64,000 bases of DNA from Hymenobacter setariae (lineage in GTDB: Bacteria; Bacteroidota; Bacteroidia; Cytophagales; Hymenobacteraceae): assembly GCF_007713685.1 (NCBI RefSeq), contig NZ_VMRJ01000001.1, positions 1,222,129-1,286,128 of the forward strand, read 5' to 3'. The notes beneath the pieces were generated by a model that had not been told where the DNA came from, did no database searches, and saw nothing but the letters and a program-made list of their open reading frames with translations. The number at the start of each line of letters is the position of its first letter. Within the stretch, counting starts at the first letter, position 1. The translations under genes and the position numbers were made by a program. Of this stretch, positions 25,971 through 34,154 are shown one piece after another.

Positions 25971-27116
25971 CTACAGGGCCAGCAGCGGCAAAGTAACCAC
26001 AAACTCGCCTGCTACGGGGCCCGCCGCCACGGGCCGCTTGGTGAGGAAGCCGTAGCGGGCGCGCAGGTTAGCCAGGCCGCGGCCCGAGGTTTCGTCGGCG
26101 GCCAGGCGGCGTGGGCGCAGGGTGTTGCGCACGGTGAGGGTGGCAGCCGCGGCATCTACGGCCACGTGCAGGCGCAGCGGGTCGGCCTGGTAGGCGGTAT
26201 TGTGCTTGAGGGCGTTTTCGAGCAGCAGCTGCAGGGCCAGTGGCGGTAGGTAAAAGGCCCCTAGGTCAGCGGCGGGTGGCAAACTCAGCACGACTTGCAG
26301 GGCTTCGTCGAGGCGGGTTTTTTGCAGAAAAATATAGGATTCGGCAAACTGCAATTCCTCGCTTAGGGGCACCAGCTCTTGGCTTTGACTGTCGAGCACG
26401 TAGCGGTACACTTGGCTAAGCTGCCGGATAAAGCGCACGGCACGGGCGGGGTCCTGCTCCTCGACTAGCGAGGTCAGGGCGCTGAGCGAATTGAACAGAA
26501 AATGCGGGTCTACTTGCCGGCGCAACGAGTCGAGGCGCGCCACGGCCGACTCCTTTTCGAGGCGCTCGGCGCGCACGGTGGCTTCGCGCCAGGCCATAAG
26601 GAAGGAGCGCGAGTGCAGAAACAGCGAAACCACCACCGTCATCAGCAGCGGAAAAGCCGACTGGGCCAGGAAATTGTGCTGAAACGTGTAGCCCGGCGCC
26701 CGGTGCCACAGCAAGATGGAAAAGCCCTCGCCCACCCCCACTATCACCAGCAGCGACGCCAGCGTGGAGGCGCCCACCGTGAACAGCAACCGCCGCAGGG
26801 GCCGCTCTTCCCAGCCCACTTTGATATTGAGCCAATCGACGGTGTAGCCATTGGCCAGCCACAGCCCCACGCAGTAGGCCAGCGAGTAAGCCAGCGAGAT
26901 GGCGTAGCCCTTAGGTTCGCGCCAGGGCGGCGGCGCGTATAAGAGGGCTATCAGCGCGTTGGCCACTGTTATCCACCCTAGGCGACGCCAAAACTTGCCC
27001 ACTTCCGAGTCCTTGCCGGGCAAGTCGGTGCGGGGCGCCACGCTGGCAAAAGGCGACGGCAAAGTGGGCGGCGAAGGAGCAGACACGGCGGGCGGTGGAG
27101 CGAGTAAAGCAGTCAT
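25971..27116 (-). CDS. LytS-type sensor histidine kinase, second system
   Basis: 381 residues: a Pro/Ser-rich N-terminus, four membrane spans (about residues 45-175), then VDPHFLFNSLSALTSLVEE with the phosphoacceptor His, LLENALKHNTAY and GRGLANLRARYG. Same architecture as the kinase at 22454. First gene of a three-gene minus-strand unit ending with the LytTR regulator. Confidence 0.92.
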   Translation of the reverse strand: MTALLAPPPAVSAPSPPTLPSPFASVAPRTDLPGKDSEVGKFWRRLGWITVANALIALLYAPPPWREPKGYAISLAYSLAYCVGLWLANGYTVDWLNIKVGWEERPLRRLLFTVGASTLASLLVIVGVGEGFSILLWHRAPGYTFQHNFLAQSAFPLLMTVVVSLFLHSRSFLMAWREATVRAERLEKESAVARLDSLRRQVDPHFLFNSLSALTSLVEEQDPARAVRFIRQLSQVYRYVLDSQSQELVPLSEELQFAESYIFLQKTRLDEALQVVLSLPPAADLGAFYLPPLALQLLLENALKHNTAYQADPLRLHVAVDAAAATLTVRNTLRPRRLAADETSGRGLANLRARYGFLTKRPVAAGPVAGEFVVTLPLLAL

Positions 27117-27156
27117 AAAAGTAGGTCATCAATGAGTAGTGTGCACCCTCAATTCC

Positions 27157-27280
27157 TGCTTCTAAATGGGTCTGTCATGCTGACGAAGGAAGCATCTTGC
27201 TCGCTTCGTTGCTAATGAAAAAAGTTACTGCGCCACGCGAGATACTTCCTTCGGCAGCATGACAGACCCATTTAGAAGCA
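27157..27280. repeat. Large palindrome, TGTCATGCTGA family
   Basis: TGCTTCTAAATGGGTCTGTC continues into ATGCTGACGAAGGAAGCATCT and is matched by an inverted copy with a few mismatches (AGATACTTCCTTCGGCAGCAT...). It lies between the kinase start and the end of the gene at 27304-28011. Confidence 0.85.
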
Positions 27281-27303
27281 GAAATAAGCTTATACCTTGC
27301 TCT

Positions 27304-28011
27304 CTATTTCGCGGCTTGTGCCGATGCTACTTCATACTTCTTGAGGCGGCCTAGCACTTGGTTTTGGCCCCAGCTAGGTGCCAGCGGACTGGTCGGCCGG
27401 AAGGCGGTGTATTTGGCTTTGGCTTCTTCGTAGAGAGGCTTAGCAGCTTCGGCCCCGCCGCCAAACATGCTGGGCGTGTAGTACACGTTGTTGGCACCCA
27501 CCAAGTAGGGACGCGGGTTAGCGGGGTTTAGCGCCTTGGCTTGCGTCACAGTTTCGGTCACCATGCGCGAGTACTTCATGCTGCGCAGCATGGGCGAGAT
27601 ACCTAGGCGCGCTTGGTAGATATAGGCCTGCAAGGTCAGCAGCTCCGACTCATCCCCTTTTAGCTTGCGCGCCTGGGCCAGGGCGGCTTCGGCCTGGTCG
27701 AGGGTAGCGTCTTTGGCATCGCCGTCTTCCTGGCTCTGGAACACATTGATGAGCAGCGCGTAGGCTTGGTAGTAGCGGGGCAACCAGTCGGCGGGAGCCA
27801 CGGCGGCGGCGCGCTCTAGCTTGGTGGCCAAGGCTTTCAACTCGGCCGCATCGCCGGTGTTCATTACTTGCGCGATGGTGGCGCCCAGCAGCTCGGCATA
27901 GCCGGCGGGGGCAGCGGTAGTAGTGGCAGGAGCAGACTTAGTAGCAGTAGTTTGAGCAGCGGCGCTGAAGCTAGCGGCAGCAAGGGCGAGGGCGATAAGC
28001 GACTTTTTCAT
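27304..28011 (-). CDS. Secreted TPR-like helical protein
   Basis: 235 residues from ATG 28011. Signal peptide (KKSLIALALAAASFSAAAQ), an Ala/Thr-rich linker, then a fully helical domain with tetratricopeptide-like spacing (AVAPADWLPRYYQAYALLIN, AEAALAQARKLKGDESELLT). Likely a periplasmic scaffold protein. No specific partner is visible. Confidence 0.7.
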   Translation of the reverse strand: MKKSLIALALAAASFSAAAQTTATKSAPATTTAAPAGYAELLGATIAQVMNTGDAAELKALATKLERAAAVAPADWLPRYYQAYALLINVFQSQEDGDAKDATLDQAEAALAQARKLKGDESELLTLQAYIYQARLGISPMLRSMKYSRMVTETVTQAKALNPANPRPYLVGANNVYYTPSMFGGGAEAAKPLYEEAKAKYTAFRPTSPLAPSWGQNQVLGRLKKYEVASAQAAK

Positions 28012-28148
28012 GGCTGAAACGGGGAAGGTGGCCAAGTGGCCGGGTTGATGATTCAAAGGTGCCGCTGCCCTCCCCTACCCAAAATTTCCCGTTGCTGAAC
28101 CGTCCCTAGGTGCACCCGAACCGGCTGAAAAGCCGGAAGAAGCGTGTG

Positions 28149-28244
28149 GGCAGAACGTATCGTGGACCCTGCGGGTCCGCGAGTGGTGCACGCTAGCTGA
28201 CGCACACTACTCGCGGACTCACAGAGTCCACGGTACATTCTGCC
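28149..28244. repeat. Imperfect palindrome with GTGGACC core
   Basis: GGCAGAACGTATC/GGTACATTCTGCC form the outer stem; GTGGACCCTGCGGGTCCGCG and its inverted copy form the inner part. It sits between the ends of the neighbouring units, just downstream of the PIG-L gene stop. It does not belong to the TGTCAT families. Confidence 0.75.
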
Positions 28245-28249
28245 AAGGC

Positions 28250-30970
28250 CTACTTTCCGCCCGACTCGACTAGATTGGCCAGGATGCGGTAGGCGCCGGG
28301 CACGCCGGCCGGCAGCTCCCGAAACAGCGACAAGCCGGTGTAGATGTAGCGGCCCTTGCCGTAGGGCGCCACCAAGATGGCGCTTTGCTTCTCCGTTTCG
28401 CCGGGGTCGTGGCTGGCGATAACGGGCTGATAGTGCGCATCCCACTGTGACGGATAATACAGCCCTTGCTCCTGTACCCAGCCAGTGCTAAAGTCGGCGG
28501 GCGTAAGCTTATTGGGCGTAGCCAGCAGGCCTTGCGCGAGGCTAGGAGCGGCTGATTTAGGATTGGCTTTAGGAGCTTGGCGCACCACTACGGCCCCGCC
28601 TGGGGTCGGCAGGAAGGTCACGGGCGTATTTTCTACCGTCACGCGGTCGGCGCTGAGCGTGAGGGGGTATGGCCCGATTTCGGACATCACGGTGCCGCGG
28701 TTCACCACGTATTGCACCAGCATGGTGCCGCCGTTTTCGACGTACTTGAGCAGTTGGGCTTGCTGGGTTTTGAGACGGTCGAGCACGTTGTAGGCGCGCA
28801 CGCCCAGCACCACGGCGTCGTACTTCCCTAGGCGGTCGGCGGTGAGGTCGGTGGCGGGGTCGAGCAAGCTCACGGTGTAGCCGAGCTGGCGCAGGGCCTC
28901 GGGCACCTCGTCGCCGGCACCCATGAGGTAGCCGATATTTTTGGTGTGGCCACGCGCCACGTTCAGGCGCACCAGCGGGGCCGTGGCCTCGGGAAAGAGC
29001 GTCTGGGTCGGAATGTGCGGGTAGATTATCTGCTGGATGCCGCGGCTGTACTGCTCGGTGCCCACGGTGGCCACGGCGCGCAGCTCGGCTTTGCCCTCGG
29101 CTGCGCTGGCCAGCGGGCGCAACGTGAAGTTGACGGTTTGCTCGTCGTCCTTGTTTTTGAGGGTGAAGGCCACGGTGGCGGGCTCAGCCTGCCAGCCGCT
29201 GGGCACCTGCAAGGCCAGCGACCCAGCTACCCCGGCCTGGCCGGCGCGCAGCGTCACGGGCACTTGCTTGGGCTGCTGGTCGGCAAAGACGTAGGCGCGG
29301 GCGGCGGGGATATTCACCATCACCGGCGGCACCACGGCTAGCGGCTGGTACAGCTCGCCGAGGACCGGGTCGGTATGCTTGTATTGGACGGGAACGGTAA
29401 TGGAGTTTAGTAGGTCCTCTTTGAAAAAGATAGCCAACTCAGCTACAGAAGGATTCTCAGGAAAACCCACTAACTCCCGTTCAGATATCATTTCACTACC
29501 CACAATGTGCTTTGTTGTATTCCCTTTTTTTACAAATAGCTCAGGAGTGGGAAGTACAGAGAAAGGCGGGTATAGCGTATAGCCTTGTCTACCCAGCGGA
29601 AACTGCTTTGGAAGTGTATACATCCCTTTGCTGGGCGGCAAGCGCAGCCAGTAAGGTTGTGTCTCTGGAATAAATGGGTAAATTCTACCTTTAAGCGCCA
29701 GCCGCAATGTTTTTCCAGCTTCTATTTGGGTTTGAACTGCGCTATCTGCGTCTAGTCCATGCATGGAAAGAATAGTTGCAACAGTTACCGGCGTTGAAGA
29801 ACGGTTGGTAATTTCAACATTAATACTATTGCGCTGCCCGGCTAGGGTTGTTGCCTCTGCTACAGTAGCCTCCACATACAGTCCCCTAGCTGCTTGTAGC
29901 AATTTGCTTATCTCTACTATTTTTTGGGCTTCTAAATCAACGGTTCGAGGCTTGTCCTGATTAGAAATTGCAGCATAAATAGCTTTCTGCACGTCTAATA
30001 ACCCCGCCACACTCGCGCTAGGGTTGCTCGCGTCATACTTCCGAATCACCTCATCTACCATCTTCCCGATGGCCGCGCCGCCCGGCACGCGGTTCCAGGT
30101 TTGGTCGATGCCCTCGAATAAATCGGTTTTGGCGGGCGTGCCTTTCACGAACTGGAAGTACTCGATGGCCTCGCCGCGCTGGGCGGCCGAGCCGAAGCCC
30201 TGGCTACGGTGCTGCGAGCGCGAGTGGGCCGCGATTTCGCCGTAGCTCTGGCCTAGGAGGGGGTTGTAGCCGCCTGCATCGAGCTTGAGGTAGCCGTCCA
30301 TATTCTCGCCGGGCTTCACGAAGAAGCTGCCGGTGTTCCAGTATAGGCGCTTAGGCTGCCAGGCTTGCACGTATTTGAGCTGCTCGGGGAAGCGCTTGGG
30401 GTCGCCGGCAGCGTCGAAGGCTTCGGCGGCCAGGATGGCGCTGGCCTGGTGGTGGCCGTGGCCGGCGCGGGCATCGGGCGGGAAGCGCGTGATGAGCACA
30501 TCGGGCCGCCGCTGGCGGATAACCCACACCATATCGGCGAGCACCTGCTCCTTGTCCCAAATAGTGAAGGTCTCGGCCGAGGTCTTGCTAAAGCCGAAGT
30601 CGTTGGCGCGCGAGAAGTACTGGTGTGCCCCGTCGATGCGGCGCGCCGCCAGCAGCTCCTGGGTGCGGATGACGCCAAGCTGCTCGCGCAGCTCAGGGCC
30701 GATGAGGTCCTGACCGCCATCGCCGCGAGTGCAGCTGAAGTAGCTAGTTTCGAGCTGGCGGCCGTTGGCGAGGTAGGCCAGCAGGCGGGTGTTTTCGTCG
30801 TCGGGGTGGGCGGCGATGTACATCACCGAGCCCACCACGTTGAGCTTTTTGAGACCTAGAAGAATTTCAGACGACGTATAAGTCTTGGGTGCCTGGGCCT
30901 GGGCAGTTGCCAGGGAGCACGTAACAAGCAGCAAAGCCCACAGGCGAGTGGCGCGGAGAAGTCGAAGCAT
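28250..30970 (-). CDS. Large secreted PIG-L/LmbE deacetylase
   Basis: 906 residues. A signal peptide (about 1-26) is followed by a PIG-L domain: AAHPDDEN at residues 53-60 and HGHHQASA further on supply the zinc ligands of N-acetylglucosaminyl-type deacetylases. The middle carries beta-sandwich-like segments, and the C-terminal ~200 residues contain a ThuA/glutamine-amidotransferase-like fold (YDAVVLGVRAYNVLDRL, LLKYVENGGTMLVQYVVNRG). Such long secreted members are common in Bacteroidota and probably act on surface or environmental glycans; the substrate is unknown. The part from about 29390 to 30010 (residues ~320-527) is clearly more AT-rich than the rest of the gene. Confidence 0.88.
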   Translation of the reverse strand: MLRLLRATRLWALLLVTCSLATAQAQAPKTYTSSEILLGLKKLNVVGSVMYIAAHPDDENTRLLAYLANGRQLETSYFSCTRGDGGQDLIGPELREQLGVIRTQELLAARRIDGAHQYFSRANDFGFSKTSAETFTIWDKEQVLADMVWVIRQRRPDVLITRFPPDARAGHGHHQASAILAAEAFDAAGDPKRFPEQLKYVQAWQPKRLYWNTGSFFVKPGENMDGYLKLDAGGYNPLLGQSYGEIAAHSRSQHRSQGFGSAAQRGEAIEYFQFVKGTPAKTDLFEGIDQTWNRVPGGAAIGKMVDEVIRKYDASNPSASVAGLLDVQKAIYAAISNQDKPRTVDLEAQKIVEISKLLQAARGLYVEATVAEATTLAGQRNSINVEITNRSSTPVTVATILSMHGLDADSAVQTQIEAGKTLRLALKGRIYPFIPETQPYWLRLPPSKGMYTLPKQFPLGRQGYTLYPPFSVLPTPELFVKKGNTTKHIVGSEMISERELVGFPENPSVAELAIFFKEDLLNSITVPVQYKHTDPVLGELYQPLAVVPPVMVNIPAARAYVFADQQPKQVPVTLRAGQAGVAGSLALQVPSGWQAEPATVAFTLKNKDDEQTVNFTLRPLASAAEGKAELRAVATVGTEQYSRGIQQIIYPHIPTQTLFPEATAPLVRLNVARGHTKNIGYLMGAGDEVPEALRQLGYTVSLLDPATDLTADRLGKYDAVVLGVRAYNVLDRLKTQQAQLLKYVENGGTMLVQYVVNRGTVMSEIGPYPLTLSADRVTVENTPVTFLPTPGGAVVVRQAPKANPKSAAPSLAQGLLATPNKLTPADFSTGWVQEQGLYYPSQWDAHYQPVIASHDPGETEKQSAILVAPYGKGRYIYTGLSLFRELPAGVPGAYRILANLVESGGK

Positions 30971-31059
30971 AAAGCGTAAACCGGTTCGAGCCGTGAAGTT
31001 ACCGGCAGGCGGTAATCCGGTCGCGGTTTAGTGCTATGCTATAGGGGATATTTTGACTA

Positions 31060-31100
31060 GTGCTGGCGCGAGTTACGCTGCACTAAACTCGCGCCAGCAC
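31060..31100. repeat. 15-bp inverted repeat
   Basis: GTGCTGGCGCGAGTT is exactly inverted with an 11-base loop, in the 229-base gap between the PIG-L and DUF5777 genes. Confidence 0.6.
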
Positions 31101-31153
31101 CAGCCAGCAACCTAAGTAATATGTTAATTGGGAGCTACCGACATGCCGCTGGT

Positions 31154-31186
31154 CCGATGGCACGGGGCATAGCCCCGCGCCATCGG
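31154..31186 (-). terminator. Hairpin downstream of the DUF5777 operon
   Basis: CCGATGGCACGGGGC pairs with GCCCCGCGCCATCGG around a short loop, 14 bases after the stop of the last gene of the minus-strand operon. No clear T run. Confidence 0.5.
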
Positions 31187-31199
31187 TGGAACTATGCAC

Positions 31200-32102
31200 C
31201 TAGGGCCGACCGCGCAGCTGAAAAGCACGCGACACATTGAAGCCGAAGAAGATGTCGCCTTTGAGAAAATTACCCGTCGTTTGGGGAATGACGAATTTCT
31301 CAATCATACCCTGCGAGTTGGTGACGTGCAGTTGAAAGACGTGGCCCCCGGTTTCGATATCGAAGCCCAGGGCCAGGGAGTTGCGGAAGTTATCGGCCGT
31401 GGCGCCGGGCAGCAGGTAGTAGTATTCGCCGGTGAGGGCCAGGCGCTTGGTGAGCTTTTGGCGGGCGGCTAGGCCTAGGGCCCACACATTGTTTTGGTCG
31501 CGGCGCAGGTCCACGTAGTTGCGGTGCACGAGTGTGGGCATGAGCTGCACCGACAGCGCCGAACTGAACTTGCGGGCCAGCAGCGCCTGGTAGGTGTAGG
31601 TGAGGCGCGAGGTAGTCGTGCGCTCGGGCTGCGGCTCAAACCGCAGCGACGACAGGGCCGCGCTGGCAAAGAGCGTAACCGATACCGGCAGCGCGCCCGG
31701 CCCCGAGCCCTGGCGCAGCAGCCGGTACTTGCCAAAGCCGTCAAACGTTTTTTCGAGCGAACTGCGGCCTATGCCCACCGCCAGCCGGTCGGTGAGGCCG
31801 TACTCTAGCCCCAGCCGGATGGTGGCCTGGTCGAGGCCAAAGAAATTGTAGGCGCCGCTATTGAGGGTGCCGAACCGGTGCGAAATCAAGAACAGCAAGC
31901 TGCCCGCGCCCGGCGTCTCGATAGACTGTCCGTTGATGACGCGCGTGCCCTTGAAGGTGGCCACTGTCAGCTCGCGGCGCAAGCTGTCGCCGGTGAGGTG
32001 GTCGAGCTGCTGCATTAGGTCTTGCTGGGCGTGGGCGGGGGCCGCGCCCAGCAGCAGGGCGGCACCTAGGGCCAGCGGCCCCCAGGGTAGGGTTAGGTTC
32101 AT
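31200..32102 (-). CDS. DUF5777 outer-membrane barrel protein
   Basis: 300 residues: signal peptide ending AHAQQ, then the typical DUF5777 opening (HLTGDSLRRELTVATFKGTR, INGQSIETPGAGSLLFLISH) and repeated barrel strands ending FFGFNVSRAFQLRG. Function of the family is unknown. It is the last gene of an operon with a YceI protein, a cytochrome c and a COG4315 lipoprotein; DUF5777 and YceI are often neighbours in Bacteroidota, which suggests an envelope or redox role. Confidence 0.85.
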   Translation of the reverse strand: MNLTLPWGPLALGAALLLGAAPAHAQQDLMQQLDHLTGDSLRRELTVATFKGTRVINGQSIETPGAGSLLFLISHRFGTLNSGAYNFFGLDQATIRLGLEYGLTDRLAVGIGRSSLEKTFDGFGKYRLLRQGSGPGALPVSVTLFASAALSSLRFEPQPERTTTSRLTYTYQALLARKFSSALSVQLMPTLVHRNYVDLRRDQNNVWALGLAARQKLTKRLALTGEYYYLLPGATADNFRNSLALGFDIETGGHVFQLHVTNSQGMIEKFVIPQTTGNFLKGDIFFGFNVSRAFQLRGRP

Positions 32103-32114
32103 AGGGGCGAGGAG

Positions 32115-32672
32115 CTAAGGGAGGGGGTCGCAGGCGAGGGCCACGGTCACGTCCACGGTTTTGGCAATGTGGCCGCGCACGAGCAGCGGAATCTCGATGC
32201 GGTAGTCGGCCGGAGCTATCACAAACTTGGCGTTCACCAGCAAGTGGTTGCTCTGAAGCTGCAGAGTGCCCGGCACCCGCACCCGCTGCGTGACGCCATG
32301 AATAGTGAGGTCGCCCTCGACCTGCACAGGCTGCGGGCTAGCAGCAGCGAGCGCGGCCGCCTGAAAGTCAACCAAGCGCCCACTGAACAGGGCCTTAGGG
32401 TACTTCTCCGACTCCACGTAGTTCTCATTGAAGTGGTCCTGCATCAGGGGCTTCGGAAACTTGAATTCCTTCATCAGCACCGTGAAAGCCACCTGGCCCG
32501 TTTGCGTATCCACCACGGCCGCCACCTGCTGGTTGCGGGCGCTGATGTCTTCAATGGGCGTGGCCGAAAAGAAGCTGATGGTGCCCGTACGCGTGAAGTA
32601 CTTGGCGGGCGCCGGGGCGGGGCGGTGGGCTAGCCAGCCCAGCAGCCCCACCAAAAGCAGTAAGTGTTGCAT
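32115..32672 (-). CDS. YceI-family periplasmic protein
   Basis: 185 residues with a signal peptide and a lipocalin-like barrel. Recognisable segments are ISFFSATPIEDISARNQQVA, FKFPKPLMQDHFNENYVESE and GDLTIHGVTQRVRVPGTL, all characteristic of YceI. The family binds polyprenoid lipids, probably quinone-like compounds, in the periplasm. It overlaps none of its neighbours but is only 12 and 20 bases away from them. Confidence 0.93.
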   Translation of the reverse strand: MQHLLLLVGLLGWLAHRPAPAPAKYFTRTGTISFFSATPIEDISARNQQVAAVVDTQTGQVAFTVLMKEFKFPKPLMQDHFNENYVESEKYPKALFSGRLVDFQAAALAAASPQPVQVEGDLTIHGVTQRVRVPGTLQLQSNHLLVNAKFVIAPADYRIEIPLLVRGHIAKTVDVTVALACDPLP

Positions 32673-32692
32673 AGCGTCTGCAAAAAGGAGGG

Positions 32693-33070
32693 TTAGTTGT
32701 TAGGAGCGCCCGCCGCCACCCACTTGCGCAGCTTGGCCCGGTCGCAGGCCGAGAGCTGGGCGCCGCCCTTGGGCATGGGCGAGTAACCGGGCGCGTGGTC
32801 CACGGAGCCCAGCAGGCGGCCGCTGGTGGCAGCGGCTTTCGTTTGGGTGTAGGCGCCGAGGCCCACGCCACCAGCGGCCGCACCGTTGGCGTGGCAGCTG
32901 CCGCAGTTTTGCAGCAGTAGCGGCGCCACGGTGGCGGCGTAGGTCACGCGGGTAGTGTCGCAGCTTGGGGTGGGCAGGGGGCCACTGCCGAGCAGGTCTT
33001 CCCCGTTTTGCGAGGCGCAGCCCCCGAGAAGGAGCGCCACGCCGGCGAGCAATAGTAGTTTGGCAGGCAT
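32693..33070 (-). CDS. Small c-type cytochrome lipoprotein
   Basis: 125 residues from ATG 33070. Lipoprotein signal with LLLGGCAS. One haem-binding motif CGSCH in APLLLQNCGSCHANG, and a probable Met axial ligand in YSPMPKGGAQLS. Membrane-attached single-haem cytochrome, probably passing electrons in the envelope. It lies in the same operon as YceI and COG4315 proteins. Confidence 0.88.
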   Translation of the reverse strand: MPAKLLLLAGVALLLGGCASQNGEDLLGSGPLPTPSCDTTRVTYAATVAPLLLQNCGSCHANGAAAGGVGLGAYTQTKAAATSGRLLGSVDHAPGYSPMPKGGAQLSACDRAKLRKWVAAGAPNN

Positions 33071-33122
33071 AAGCTGGGAGGGCAACGAGTAAGCAAAGCA
33101 GCTGAAGTCAACTAATGGACAC

Positions 33123-33974
33123 CTAGGGTGCCGCTACCATCCACACGTTGCCCACGCCGTCGCCCTCTACCGTGTTGCGGGCGCTATTGTCGGGGGTGTA
33201 GTAGTACAGGGGCAGACCCTTGTAGGTGGTTTGCTGGCGCGAGGCACCACCTGGCCCATCGGCGCGGGTGATGCTACCGAAATCACTGGCTTTCAGACCA
33301 GATGGCATTACTGTGGGCACTTCGCCATACACCGGCCACACGCTGGCGCAGCCGCCCGTGCAATTAGTGGGCTGGGTGCTGGGGCTGGTTTGGTCTTTGG
33401 CGAAGGTGTAGAGCGTGCGACCCTGGCCATCAATCAAGAAGCTCTTGAGGCCTGTGGCATTAGTCGTCTTGTTGGTGACGTTGGTGCGGGCCAGCAGCAT
33501 GCTGTAGTCGGGCCGCATCGTAAACCACACGCTGCCCACTTTATCGCCGGTTACCTGGCCAGGTTTTTCGCGCACAAACTGCCCGCTGGCGTCGGCCGGA
33601 GCGTAGTAGTACATCGGCCAGCCCTTGTAGGTGGTCTGCTGCTGCCCGGTACTGGTCGTAATGGTGCCAAAGTCGCTGGCTTTCAAATCGCCGCTCACCA
33701 CAATGTTGGGCGCGTAGAAGATGGGCCACACGCTGGCGCAGCCCCCCGTGCAGTTGTTGGTGCCCGATAGGTCGCGGGCGAAGTAATACAGCGTGTTGCC
33801 CGCCGCATCCACCATGTGGGGGCCAGCCACGGCATCGGGGGCCATCGCAATGGTAGGCGTGGGGGCCGGGTCGGGGCTATCCGAGTTATGGCAGCCGCCG
33901 AAGCTCAGGGCAAGGGCCAACAGGGGGCCGGCTACCCAGCCAAGCGGCCGGGCATAGGAGTGGTATCCAAACAT
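33123..33974 (-). CDS. COG4315-type lipoprotein with two secreted repeats
   Basis: 283 residues from ATG 33974. Lipoprotein signal (LALALSFGGCHNS), then two tandem copies of the Lipoprotein_15 repeat. Each contains a hydrophobic LYxFA start, NCTGGCASVWP with two cysteines, and QQTTYKGxPxYYY. The start at 34112 in the longer frame is unlikely, because it would place a second hydrophobic segment before the lipobox. First gene of the four-gene operon. Confidence 0.88.
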   Translation of the reverse strand: MFGYHSYARPLGWVAGPLLALALSFGGCHNSDSPDPAPTPTIAMAPDAVAGPHMVDAAGNTLYYFARDLSGTNNCTGGCASVWPIFYAPNIVVSGDLKASDFGTITTSTGQQQTTYKGWPMYYYAPADASGQFVREKPGQVTGDKVGSVWFTMRPDYSMLLARTNVTNKTTNATGLKSFLIDGQGRTLYTFAKDQTSPSTQPTNCTGGCASVWPVYGEVPTVMPSGLKASDFGSITRADGPGGASRQQTTYKGLPLYYYTPDNSARNTVEGDGVGNVWMVAAP

Positions 33975-34154
33975 GACAATGAGTGGTAAAGGGTTAAGCA
34001 ATAAGCCAGTTAGAGTAGCCGCTAAGCGGCACCAAGTACCTGCCGGGCCCGGCAGGCGTGGGCAGGCCCTAGGGCCTGCCAGCAGCCCCGCCGCGAACGG
34101 GGCCACTAACACATCGAATTAACGCCCGCTGCCAGCGGGCCGGCTCCTGCGCAG
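33975..34154 (-). terminator. GC-rich hairpin region between two minus-strand units
   Basis: Contains GGCAGGCCCTAGGGCCTGCC (34060-34079, a perfect 20-base palindrome), GCCCCGCCGCGAACGGGGC and GCCCGCTGCCAGCGGGC. These follow the stop of the gene at 34155-35576 and probably end its transcript. Confidence 0.5.
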
